DNA of 64,000 bases from Kudoa neothunni (Eukaryota; Cnidaria): the NCBI GenBank assembly GCA_964304625.1, contig OZ199838.1, positions 620,001 through 684,000 of the forward strand, in the 5' to 3' direction. Under the pieces are notes generated by a model, which was not told the origin of the DNA, made no database searches, and was given only the letters and a program-made list of their open reading frames with translations. Below are positions 51,901 through 63,336 of this stretch, piece after piece (within the stretch, counting starts at the first letter, position 1; the number at the start of each line of letters is the position of its first letter). The translations under genes were made by a program, and so were the position numbers.

Positions 51901-52415
51901 ATAACGCAAAAATGATAGGAGTGAGTTATAGTTAATTTTATTAAATAATGTAGCACAGAGTAAAAAAAATGGAAAGCATTACCTTAAAAGCCCAAAAATT
52001 AAATGAGATCTCTATAACACATATCAATTCTTCCACTACCTCCAACGTAATTACCGGCCCCTTAGGAACTATCATCGACCACTTTGGTGACCCTTGAATT
52101 CACATAAACATAGCAGTTATTCCATAATTTGTACTTCCAATTGGATTATTTATGGTGTTATAACTTTTATATGTGTACCCTTCCTTCCGTAACGAATATT
52201 TATCACTTTTAATAATTATAAAGTAATAACAAATTTAATACATTTAAGCAACGCTTTATAAAATGACAGCTACCTCGTATTAGAATTACAATGAATATGA
52301 ATCGTGCCATTTGGACCGCGCCTTGTTGATGGAGACAAAAATAGCTTAAAAATAAATTTAAAATTGACATTTCTATTAGAATCGTCGATTTTTGTTAATT
52401 AGAATTTTGTAGCCA
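48960..52415. other. AT-rich gene-free stretch
   Basis: No gene supported. The paired frames at 50896-51214 on opposite strands are compositional artefacts. A small GC-richer patch (CCGCGCATGCGCATTGG) occurs near 50149. Confidence 0.5.
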
Positions 52416-52422
52416 ATGTTAT

Positions 52423-52760
52423 CCCTCTAATGGTTTTGGGGTAAAATTTACCCCAAAACGATTTTATTAATGGTATATCCTTTTTCACAGTAAACCAATA
52501 CCTAATAGATTCCATTTTTTATTCTAATATAATTTTGCCTTATATATGATAAAAAAAGTTGTTTCGAGAAATTTTTGTATAAGTTTTAATTTTTATTATA
52601 TCTTGTAATAGACTTTAGGGTAAAATTTACCATATGTTTTTTTTTGGTAAAAAATATTCCAAAAAATGTAAACAATTTCGAATTTAGATATAATAAAATT
52701 CCTTTAAGTGGTTTTTGTAGAAAGTAAGGAAATGTTAATTTAATTAATTAAGTCCACTAC
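52423..52760 (+). mobile_element. piggyBac-type terminus, copy 2
   Basis: After ttat (a mutated TTAA) the end reads CCCTCTAATGGTTTTGGGG and contains the 17-bp palindrome GGGGTAAAATTTACCCC at 52438-52454. Block by block it aligns with the reverse complement of 7440-7719, including ATTAGGTATT, AAAACTTATACAA and GTTTTTGTAGAAA stretches. So the two are ends of one element family in opposite orientation. Confidence 0.7.
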
Positions 52761-52764
52761 ATTA

Positions 52765-53395
52765 TCCCTAATATCTAAATCTAATGTAGAATAACCATCA
52801 TATAAGCAACAAATTTCATCCTCCTACAGATTGATCTCCTTTATTTCACCATTAATTTGCTCTGGGCATAAAATATCATTTCTATCTCCATTATATGCAT
52901 TTTTTATTATTAAAACATCGCATATTCGTATAGAGAACAATTCATCAATGGGTAAATACGTCTTTTAAAACAATTTCCAATTGTTTTGGAGTAAACATAT
53001 CCCAAGCATCTGTTTTAAGAAACATTGCCTCCAATATGTTTGGAGGTTTGTGATCAATGCCTGTTTCAACACGAGCGATATATCACTTATTCATAACTCT
53101 TTTTTAGGTTAATTTAAACGAATATAGTCCTCTGATCAAGAGGTTGTAAAACACTCATAGTTTTTTGGGGAGAAAAACCATTTTAGTATTGCTCAATTTT
53201 TTTCCAATGAAGGATGCATTATCAAGAACACCATAACACATGTTTATTCTTTTTTTCAAATAATTGCTTAATTTTGGTTATATATCTCATGAATACATCG
53301 TTATTCATCCAACCAATATTATTGTTTTTTTATGACATCCGAAATTATTTAATATTCTTAAAACAACAAGTGTTTTTGTGATTGCTGATTTTCAT
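52765..53395 (-). pseudogene. pogo/Tigger transposase C-terminal relic
   Basis: On the minus strand, in several frames: KHVLWCS-like text near 53240, SVLQPLDQRTIFV near 53140, which is the hallmark SxLQPLDQGxI of pogo/Tigger DDE transposases, and NILEAMFLKTDAWDMFTPKQ near 53025, matching the following AW-x-x-V region of that family. Stops and shifts show it is dead. It lies immediately inside the piggyBac-type terminus at 52423, so either one element inserted into the other or the terminus belongs to an element of mixed origin. Confidence 0.6.
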
Positions 53396-53404
53396 TGGCT
53401 CGAA

Positions 53405-53890
53405 CTTTTCACCACATATAGAGACGCCTAATGCTAGCCGAGAACAGATAACACATCGGTGTGACACTCAGACTCAGAACCATGAGGTAACGGATTCGAA
53501 ACTAGGGGTAGTCAAACTACTGCCTCCGTGTCGGTGGGTCTCTATCCCATATTTGTGAGCCGTGATTAAAGTTTAAGCTCGCTGTGAAGTGTGATGAGCG
53601 TTAAAAGGAGATTAAATATCCGGAACTCATCGAAAGGAAAGAAATTTGCAGCCCTCACATAACCAACGTCCATAAACGGATACGGTTTGGGATCGTGGTC
53701 GCCCTGAGACGAGGATGTTTAATGGATTAAAGTCCCACACCATCGCATAAAGATAAGGGGGGAGTTTAATGTAACCTCCTGCGGTGCCTGAAACTTCAAT
53801 GGAAGAGGTCTAACTAACAAGAATTCCACAACCTAATAAATTGCGTCATGGGTTTTCCCTTGTAAACAAAAAACTTTTACCCCCAATGTA
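53405..53890 (+). mobile_element. GC-richer SINE-like block
   Basis: About 480 bp stand out by much higher GC than all neighbours. On the + strand GGTAACGGATTCGAAACTAG contains a near match to the tRNA B box (GGTTCGANTCC), about 50-60 bp after a CTAGCCGAG-containing stretch that could be a weak A box. A tRNA-related body follows (CGTGTCGGTGGGTCTCTATC...). It has no open frame and no close second copy in the window. I read it as a tRNA-derived SINE; a piece of a longer retroelement is the alternative. Confidence 0.4.
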
Positions 53891-53899
53891 AAAATATAC

Positions 53900-54480
53900 G
53901 AATATTTTACCATTATGAATAAAATAAAAATTACGAATTAATTTTTCGGCCAAATAATCTTAATGATTTTTTTTATTATAACTGCATACATATTTTTAGT
54001 GCGTATTATCGGTTACTAGGTGTAATGGGCACTTATTATGATGGTCCTAAGGGGATTATATGTTATCGATAGCCTAACATATTATTTAAAACGAAAAAAC
54101 CCTTTGGTCCAATTGGCCCCATAAGCACTACGTGTATTTTTTTTATATCGTTGTTTATTCTACATGTTCAAATTTTCACTGAATAATTATTATATACTAT
54201 TTGTTTTAGGAGAATACACCGGTTATTACAATTTTTAAATTCTTCTATGCATATAAAACCTGTAAAACAGTAGGATCTGGGGACAATTTGACTCCAGAAA
54301 CGCAGGGAAGATTATATTTATCTCCTTATTTTTTCGTTAAACTATGCTATGCTAAGTTAAAAATAATAATATTAGAACATATATTTAAAAAACACATGTA
54401 AAATACTCCCAAACAACAAAAATATAGAATGTTAGTGTTAATGATTCAAACATATCGTACAAATATATTTTGAGTAGGGC
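53900..54480. other. Non-coding, probable piggyBac 4 flank
   Basis: It contains several short G/C-tipped palindromes (for example GGGGACAATTTGACTCC near 54278) like those near the other piggyBac ends. No boundary can be fixed. Confidence 0.35.
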
Positions 54481-54504
54481 TTACAACAAGGAGAAGAACA
54501 GATA

Positions 54505-56020
54505 TCAAATCTTACTGTTGTTTTTATGTCTTTTTATCATACAAAATCGATATCTGGAATAATTGTCGTTGATTGATGAATCTCTGAATATATTTAACGG
54601 GTGCACTCGTATTACGTTTTGGATTTTCCTTGAAACTAATGGACCGACTAATTGTTCAACAATCATTTTTAGGAAATTCCTCCTCACAAGATTTGGCGAA
54701 TTAAATACATTTTCGTAAATACAAAAAACCATGATAAAAGAAATATCCAACGTATTAAAACACGAAGAGTGGCCTGCGACATATGATTCTTGTTACACTC
54801 AGCTATGCTAAGCATCTAGCATTCGTATCAACTCCACCTTTTATAGCGTTATAATAAACTATAACGACAGGTTTATGTAGTGGTCCGGTCGCGGTGTGAA
54901 CTTTGGCAGTCGAAGAACAAAGCATATAGGCTGGTTTATTTTTGCGCAACAGATATCCTAATATCATTTTTTTGTCGCGAAAAACGAATAGGGAATAATT
55001 AATGGTACTATTATTTCAGGTCGCAAGTAAAGAGGGATTACCTTTATTATAGCACATCGTTTCAACTATCGTAATTCTTCTCTCAAGTAAATCATCGGCC
55101 AGCCCAATGGAGGTAAACTAATTGTCACACAGTAAATTCCTCCTTAAACCTTAAAATGGTTCTAATAGCGACAGTAGAACAGAATTTTTACCAACGTTAA
55201 TTGTTCTTGCTGCTTCATTATTTCGTTTACCCAAATACACAATTATGATAGATACACAGGTTAGTACAGGATCGATCGACAAAAAAAGCTTGATTCCGTA
55301 CTTGATTGGTTGGCATCGACAATATATACTTTTTGAATTTTAAACGAACTCTGAAATCAGCAAGTTGTTTGTTGATGCAGAGATCGTCTAAAGAACGAAA
55401 GCCTCGAACGAGTAAATTATGCCAAATATTCCATAATTTGCGGATATGGCAAAATTTATCGGTTTCCATGTTTTCAAAATGGAGAGATCTCATTACTTGT
55501 CTAAATCGATTCAAAGTAAATAAATCGCGGTAAATCTTCCTCCCTTCATCAGGGTCATAATTTCCGAAATAGGTTATTGATTATCCATATGAACGCCCAT
55601 CAACAAAAGATATCCCATAGAGCCATCCAATTCTATTTGGTCTAACTCTGTCTAAGCATCGCCGAAAATGTATTCTCCGCATTGATTGATGTAATTCAAA
55701 ACAATTTCATACATTCATTCGTTAAAGAATACTCCAAACGAACCGGTTGAATTATTTATAATTTGAGATGTCCCAGGAGCAATACCGAAGTGATGATACA
55801 TATCGTTTTCGGCTGCTGTTCTAGTGGGTAACGGAGGCTCAGTCTCTCATATAGTTCCATTTTTATCCAAAAGTTTATTTATCAGGATATTTGAATCAAC
55901 ATTGTAACCATCCTATGAAATATCATTCGTAAGTAAATTATCGTAATTTAATGAATCAGTATCAAATCAGTCATCACTATAATGACTCCGACTCAGCGGA
56001 AAGTAAATAGTTTCGTGCAT
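54505..56020 (-). pseudogene. piggyBac transposase relic 4
   Basis: A near full-length piggyBac transposase reads on the minus strand from about 56020 (acidic, Asp/Ser-rich start) through MRSLHFENMETDKFCHIRKL (near 55480) to the stop at 54505. The first catalytic motif, usually IDEQL, reads INKQL near 55380, so the first Asp is Asn. The second region CDNxFTS (near 55120) and the third, KGGVD followed later by SVTR (near 54840), keep their Asp. About six in-frame stops are spread along it. The end probably lies near AAAGGGTT at 56341, but the TTAA is not intact. Confidence 0.8.
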
Positions 56021-56029
56021 GTGCGTAAA

Positions 56030-57265
56030 CAAATAAAAGATATTCTTTGTTGATTTAATCAAAATTTATTCGATAAAATTTTCTCAAACATTCACAACGA
56101 TATACTTTAATATTTTATATAGTTTTATCGGCAAAAATTAAGGTTATATTTATACCTCAATTTTCGTTGGAAGATATAATATAGATCATTTTTTTAATAA
56201 TTAAAAATAATTAAAATTTTAGTAGATGGAAAAATATTATTGGATTAGAAAGGGTCGTTAAAGAAATCTTGATCTTCTACGAATTAATAAATTGAATTCT
56301 AATATTTCGGTAAAGTATAAATATGCCCGGTTTTTTTAAAGGGTTCATAATGAAACATTCAAAAACCACCTATATATCATATATTCGAGTATATACGAAA
56401 CATATTAATTTTTAAATCCAATAAATGATTTATTTAATGTATATATGGTTTAAAATATAATAATAAATATTGTATTAATTAGTACTAGATAAAATTAATA
56501 ATAATAATAAAAAAATTTTTAAAAAGAACAAATTATAAGCGTGTTAAAAACTACCAATCATAAATTAGTGAATTAAATCAAGAATACGTGAATATTAAAA
56601 TTATTTGAATTTGTATATGTTTTAATCTAAATATATTACCTTTGTATTATGTTTATATTTGAGATTTATTTTTTTAAAGTAAAATGAACAATGAAAAAAT
56701 AGATAGTAAATTTATCGATAAGTATGTAACAGGTTATTTAAGTGATGAAAAATGTTGTATGTTGTTTTCGGAGTATGTATGATAAAATATTTTTATAATG
56801 TAACTATTTTATGAAAATTTAAATATTAATCTATATATTTTATCTATATATGTAAAATAACTTTTATGTATTTGAATATAGTTAAAAAAATATATAATTA
56901 TTACAAAAAAATTCTGTTATAATTGAATAATACATTAAAAATCAATTAATTCAATAACTTAAGAATAATATTTATAACTTCCTAAAAATTATTTGAATTC
57001 CTTAGTTTAAATGATATGTTTTCTTGTAGAATGAGGTATCAATATATTCTTATCACATTGCTTTGATCGTTGTGTCAATAGAAATTAATGATTAATAAAT
57101 CTGGATTATTATTATTATTATTGAATGAATGTATAAAATAATTTATTTTTTTTAATTGTATAAACCTTTACTTTGATGATAGGCAACATATTAATGATTG
57201 ATAACCATTATCTTATCTAGCCACGTATTTTATAAATAAGAGAAATTATTTGAAAATGATAAATT
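56030..57265. other. AT-rich upstream flank of paralogue C
   Basis: No exon recognised; no repeat boundary that I can support. Confidence 0.5.
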
Positions 57266-57271
57266 CTAAAA

Positions 57272-58326
57272 ATGCCATCATCACAACTCATAAAGACGTT
57301 TCATATTTTGATTAGTAATCGTACAAGTTAAAAATATTGTTTTTTATATTGTATAGGCTTACTAGGGTGCTTCATTATACTTGCGATTGAAGCAAATGAC
57401 ACGAAAAGCCTAGAAATGCGAATTAGAATAAATAAAGAACCAACAGAAAGACTTATAAAAGGTGTTCGGTCTCAATTGTTATTAAATGATCCACCTAAAT
57501 TTCTAATTCCAGTAATAAATATATATGTTAGTCATTTCATTTTATTTCAATTATAGTACATTGATGGAAGTTTAAAGCTATTCCCTTTTGATGGACTGAT
57601 TGGCCATATATTAAATGCTACATTGATATGTGAACAGCTGGCTAGATGTAATCATCATGGATTAGGTAACCAATATATGTTGAATTTAATGTGATGTATT
57701 TAAAGTGAAGAAATTCCATAGATATGTACAATGTATACCGTGTTTGGTATGATGAAATTTAGATATCAAATGTTAATTTGGTTAGATTAAAGCACATACA
57801 GCTAGAGTTTTGATGACTACTGAATTTAATAAAAATAAGGATGGAGAAGTTTTCAAATTCAAAAGCGTTGTAATTAACTGAGAATTCATTTGATTCTCCA
57901 TTTAAATTTTCATATAGGTTGCCGGACGAGAAAAAATATACTTCGGTGTATTTTCTGGTCATATGCCTAATGTATTTTGTTATCTACAAAATTTCTGTCC
58001 TTATAGGTAAAATGATTCAGCGGGTTATATTATTATATTTATTTTAGTATATTGGGCCTACAAGATAGGGTTTATTTTCAATATATGAATATACCCCAAA
58101 TACAGTAATCGAATTATTTCCAGCAATAATTTTGACATCATTTAGGCAATCAGATAAAAATCAGTCGGCGGGTAACCGAAATAACATTTAATAATTTATT
58201 AATTATTATGAAGGAAACTACACCGAAACTAAGAACTTACTAGGACCATGGTATTCTGAATATTGGTTTGAAAAGTTAGAGGGAGTCAACATTTGTGATT
58301 TTTCCAAGTTGATAAATGACTATTGA
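57272..58326 (+). CDS. Secreted saposin-like family, paralogue C (nine exons)
   Basis: Exons 57272-57314, 57357-57526, 57557-57665, 57706-57746, 57786-57869, 57918-58006, 58069-58104, 58146-58171 and 58214-58326 give 711 nt, 236 aa. Introns are 30-62 bp; intron 2 is 30 bp, as in B. The signal peptide MPSSQLIKTFHILISLLGCF... is split by intron 1 exactly as in A and B. Blocks in order: RLIKGVRSQLLLND, HILNATLICEQLARC (CX5C), QCIPCL (CX2C), AHTARVLM, MPNVFCYLQNFCPYR (CX5C), LLGPWYSEYWFEKLE. It carries one additional Cys in the tail (NICDF). It is more diverged from A and B than they are from each other and lies 10 kb farther on. The 57962-57759 minus frame is a shadow of its exons. Confidence 0.75.
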
Positions 58327-58329
58327 AAG

Positions 58330-59228
58330 CAGAAACAATTAGTTGCTAGTTTGATTATTAACACGTTACATTTTTATATAACTGGCTTTGCTAGAGTAAT
58401 TCCCAATATTCATGATCAAATTTTACATAACGCATTAGCTATGAATGTGTGAAACAACGAATTCGTTGGAAATATGTTTTTTATTTATATAATAAAATTT
58501 AAAGCATATATTTCTTTATAAATTTTATTCAATGGATTATATATGGTTTATTAAATTATAAAATATAATTTAAAATAAAAATCGTTACTTTACATTTTTA
58601 AATAATTTTTAAAACCATCGAAATTACCTACATTCCATTATGGCGTATTGTAATAACTCGCGTAAAAACTCACTGAGAAATGGCCAACCCTGTTGCGTAA
58701 GGACTTATTTACACAATCACTATAAATAAGTACAACAATATTTGCACAGAAAAATCATTATTTAATTGAAACAACAAGGTTTTTAGAAAATTTTATTTAA
58801 TGCGTACTTTCACATGAAATGATATTCGAAAAAACAATTGTACTAACGATACCAAAAAAGTAACTGAAATTTTTGGGTAGTTTACGATTCTTTCGCTAGA
58901 TATTTTAATTTTATTCAACTAAACAATCATACTATTATTGAAAATGTCTTTAAAAACCATTTTTTACGTTAAAATAAAAACGCGCCACAAATTTTTTTTA
59001 TCGCATTTTTTCTATTTCATTTAAGAAAATACTTATGGAAAAAAAATACATAATTTGACCTAATTTGTTCTATATTTAATTGTTCGAATTTCACATATAA
59101 TGCTATGCAATTTAATAACCTAATGTCTGTGCCTCTCGTAATTAGCAATATTGAATTTGAAGAATATATAAATCTTCAACTTTTAATGTCTACCTAACTT
59201 CGATATTTAATTAATATGAGAATAATTT
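58330..59228. other. Non-coding interval
   Basis: AT-rich, no feature that I can support. Confidence 0.45.
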
Positions 59229-59236
59229 CATTAACC

Positions 59237-60000
59237 TTCCGATACCAAGGGAACAATTGGGGGTATATCCGGGAGTTGGACACTGTGTCCAACCCCAAAA
59301 AGGCATTGAATTATATAAATGAACAATGAATTATTTATCAAACATGTTTTCCATTATATTACCGTTATTTATAATTCATCACAAGCGGATTTATCGCATG
59401 TATTCCAAGTTAAAAGGCATCGTTTATTGGGAGATGTGTTAGAAACAAAATAACGTCCGCATTTTCTGGGCCTATTGTTTGTATCTTCACTGTTATTTTG
59501 TTAAATTGTTTTGAATTCCTCTAAAATTTCCATTCACAACATTTCTGATGAAGTAGCTTTCAGGCTGAAGTTTTTATTAACTATAAAATTGAGAGTCCTA
59601 CTCCCATGCACTTGAAATGTTTTGTGTTCTACCACTTCTGTATCTTTTATAATAGAGCTATTATCCAGCGTCTAATACAATAAATCTCAACATTTTCGAT
59701 CTTAACCAACTCTTCTTTTTTAGGATAATAATTTTTTTCCCATATCTTTTTATGATTGCACCATGTAGTCTTCAGTGAAAAAATATATTTTTTTACAAAA
59801 TAATCTTTATTTTAAATAATATGAATAATAAATATTTATACGTGAATGTACGTATTATTTACGTAGTATAGATGTTTCCTAGGAATCATGGCCACCATCC
59901 AACAACAAGTTATCATCTTTGTCGCTTCGCAACTTCTGTATATTATGATCATATTCTTTAAAATATGATATAACGCTGAAATATGTTTCGAAATCGAAGG
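59237..60000 (-). pseudogene. piggyBac relic 5 (C-terminus and end)
   Basis: TTAA at 59233-59236 is followed by CCTTCCGATACC, then a perfect palindrome GTTGGACACTGTGTCCAAC near 59276. On the minus strand near 59490-59380 the frame RKCGRYFVSN...KRCLLTWNTCDKSACDEL to a stop has the Cys spacing of the piggyBac C-terminal finger. Farther in, the frame decays into short pieces (59520-59950), so only the 3' part is recognisable; the 5' end is not found. Confidence 0.55.
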
Positions 60001-60361
60001 AAAACGTATTATTCTATTTATTGCAAATCTCGTGGTGTATAAAATTTAATCTACTCTTAAAACATTCGACAACTAACATTACATCATATTTAATTTGGTC
60101 CACTTATCAATATCGTATTTTATTATTTGAAAACATTTTCTAATATATTTAAGTTTTTTCTATCCAAAAAATCTAAATTTAAAATAAAGAATAAATAGAT
60201 TCAATGAACAGCTAAATATTACAAAAATTACATTCTACGGATAAATTTTATTTATAGATTCCTGACATTATTACACAAAATCATATTTCTCATTTTTAGT
60301 TAAAAAAACTATAAAAGAATTCTGTACTATAATAATGAGACTATAATTAATCAATTTACAC

Positions 60362-60648
60362 TTGGACCAAAAAGTGGCCTACTGAGCCTTTGTCTTACTT
60401 TTTGAAAAATCTGATAAAAACATACATAGGATGAACAAATTATTTTGACTCCTGTAAATATAATTACATAAAATTTATGATATACTTTACATAAAATTAA
60501 TTTTGTGATATAGAATTTCCCTATAATTTTATATGCATTTAATTAAATTTTGGACCAAAAAGGGACCACTAAGTTTTCTAGGGTGAAGGAGGTAAATTAA
60601 GATTTTACATCATATTGAAAGGGTAAATTTGAAAAAACGTTTGAGAAC
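60362..60648. repeat. Repeated TGGACCAAAAAG unit and hAT-like right end
   Basis: TTGGACCAAAAAGTGGCCTA (60362) recurs as TTGGACCAAAAAGGGACCAC (60549). Shortly after, CGTTTGAGAACCCATG near 60632 resembles the right end of Charlie-like hAT elements (GGTTGAGAACCACTG). Probably an eroded non-autonomous hAT. Confidence 0.4.
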
Positions 60649-60654
60649 CCATGA

Positions 60655-63330
60655 TTTAAACAGTTCGCTTTTTCAGTTAGGCTGCTTAGTACAGTGTCAA
60701 TGGAATTCCATATGAAATCATTCATCACACTTATAATTGTTGCGATCGATGTAGGGATGAAAAAGCTACTTGTAGATGTTATACTGTAGTATTATAACAC
60801 ATCCGGAATGGTCTTGCTAAGCAACAATTGGTCTTTGGATAGCTGAGGCATATGCTACTGTTTCCCAACTGTAAGAGGAAAATCAACACGTCAGAAACAT
60901 TTATTCTATCGCTCACAAACTTCTCTCTGATTTCAAATATTCACTCTGTGGTATAGAGTGTATTATTATATTGAAAATTATTTTTATAACAACAAACTTG
61001 CCGTGTCTTTTTAAGAAAAGCTCATCATTCGACCTAAATCAATCTATATCTCACCAAAATCCAAAAACTACTTATGAACAAGAAATGTAAAACAAATCTC
61101 ATTAAAGGACCCCACATTTTATTTCACTTTTGGTTCCTTTGCTAGTGAACGTTTGTCTGGTAATATTGTGATTAACGCATTTTTAGTCATACCTAGAAAT
61201 ACTCATTTCCCACTTAAACCTTATCTACGAATTGTGCATCAAGAATTCGCTATCAAATATCCAAAAATGAAATTAAAAAATCTTAATGAAATCAAATTAA
61301 TTTAATAATTTAAATAATATATTGAGTTTAGAATCCTTGAATAATATCTAACTATATGATCGACCTCAAAGGAAACAATTGTATTAAAATTGGAGTACAA
61401 CTCGTTGTTTTTCAATTACAAGTACATCAGAGTAAGGAAATGGTTGAAGTCTTAAATTCAATCCGTATATAAATATTTTTGATTGATTTTGCTCATATGT
61501 TTTAGTTGTACACCAAATCAACCTCTCCGTATGTTGAAGGAAGACCTTTTGTGACTATATAAAAAATACCGAAAAATATCTTATTTATTCGTATGATATG
61601 CTTATGAATAACATAATTAAAATTATAAAGATATTGAAGGTACTCTTATTAATATTTTTTAATAATTTTTTGTTCAGAGTCAAGTCATATTCTGTTTTAT
61701 AAATCATCAACATCCAAATATTATTCTGACTTTGTTGAGAGAGGATTTATATTTAATCATTACTAAAATGAGACAATTTATATTGATTAAGTATAGGATT
61801 TCATATAATAGAATTTTTCAAACAATATAACTAATTATAGAATATTTTTTCAATTAAATTGTAAACAATGTGGTTTTTTTATTTTCTACTTATCTAACGT
61901 TATATTTTTTTTAATTCGGAGTGTTGAAAGTATTATTATTTTTAATTTCAAAAGAGGTAATTTTTTGTGTTCATGCTTCTGTTTGGGTCGATTCTCAACA
62001 ATGGTTTCCATTACATAATACTAACTACGATGAGTTTTTGAATGTTTATTTCGTTAATGGCATTCATTTGAAATTAACTTTGAAGCAACATTGAATGTAT
62101 AAATCAGTCGGATCTGTTGATATTCCTTTTATTTGTATAGATATTAATTGAACGTGCTGGAAGTATTTCTCGTATCAAAACCCCGAATATACTTTTCACT
62201 CTAGAGTTACTCCAATAACAAATAATACAAGTGTTTATCGAATTATTTTTTTTACTCCAAATCGAATATAACATAATCAAATTTTCTGTTCGAGTTAATT
62301 CTTATTGTACATACTTGTCATAGAGTTAAACAATATTAGTTAGATGCAATGATGAATCAATGTTATTGCTGAATAGCACAAGTTTTAATAACACTAAATT
62401 GATAGTTAACCCATAATTATTTATACCTAAACTAACATTTACGCCAATCACATTTCAACTACTGTAAGTGATGAATACAAAAAAGTGGAACAAAAATAAA
62501 CAAACCGGCAAAAGTACAAAATAAAAAAATAATTTTCTATCAATTGTATTCAATAATGTAGACAGAAATTTGATTTGTTTCGTTAATAACCTACCAATTT
62601 TACATTCCCTGTTGGATCCGCCACTCTTGTCGTAGTTGCCATCGTTATTATTTTTTTTATGATTTCTTCATTATATTATTTCAAACAAATTTAATTAACT
62701 ATTTGTTAAAAATTATTTTTAACAAATTTTATTATTATGTTATTTTCTTGCGTTATGCTTATTTTTAGTGGATTAGGTAAATTTAAAACATGTAAATGGG
62801 GTGAGAATTATTTGCGTTTGTATTCAAATTTTTCCATACTTTTTGATATAAAAGGTTCGTTTTATAAGAATTGAAACAAAATAATGTCTGATTTTAAGTA
62901 TGTTTATTTTAATTTATTAAAAAATTTTTAACTTAATTTTTTTTATTTGAATGAATATTATATACGTTATAAGTTTTTTTAATAATAAAATATTTGGGCA
63001 CATATGATATTTCTGCAAATTAATTATGAATGAAGGTTTTATATGAAAGATTGTATAAATCTATACATAATTCGATGTTATTTTATGAGATTGTGATACA
63101 GCATTTATTTTTCTCTATTTTTGGGAATAATGGTGGTAAATTGTTATTTTATATTTATAAAAAATTGAAATAAAATTTTCGTAATAATAAGAAAATTTAA
63201 TAACCCACCTCGTCTTATGATCAATGAATAATACGATTGATTGATCCTTGTTCTAGTAAACATCGGTGTATTATTTAATTATCGACGGTCATAATTAAAC
63301 TATTATTTGTGAATAGCATTTACAATAATT
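60655..63330. other. Interval with unassigned coding-like pieces
   Basis: On the + strand 61108-61305 is open for 65 codons (FYFTFGSFASERLSGNIVIN, then HQEFAIKYPKMKLKN) and ends in a stop; 61966-62093 reads VHASVWVDSQQWFPLHNTNY to a stop; about 60733-60790 gives a Cys-dense NCCDRCRDEKATCRCYTV. They could be exons of a decayed gene or transposon. No consistent splice chain was found, so no gene is called. From 62400 to 63330 I see nothing. Confidence 0.3.
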
Positions 63331-63336
63331 GAAAAA

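Noticed and set aside
57357-57665. Resemblance of paralogue C exons 2-3 to hyaluronidase (GH56)
   Set aside because: The LNAT...C...C phrase looked like the GH56 C-terminal segment, but A and B share the same exon without any GH56 motif and the catalytic region is absent.
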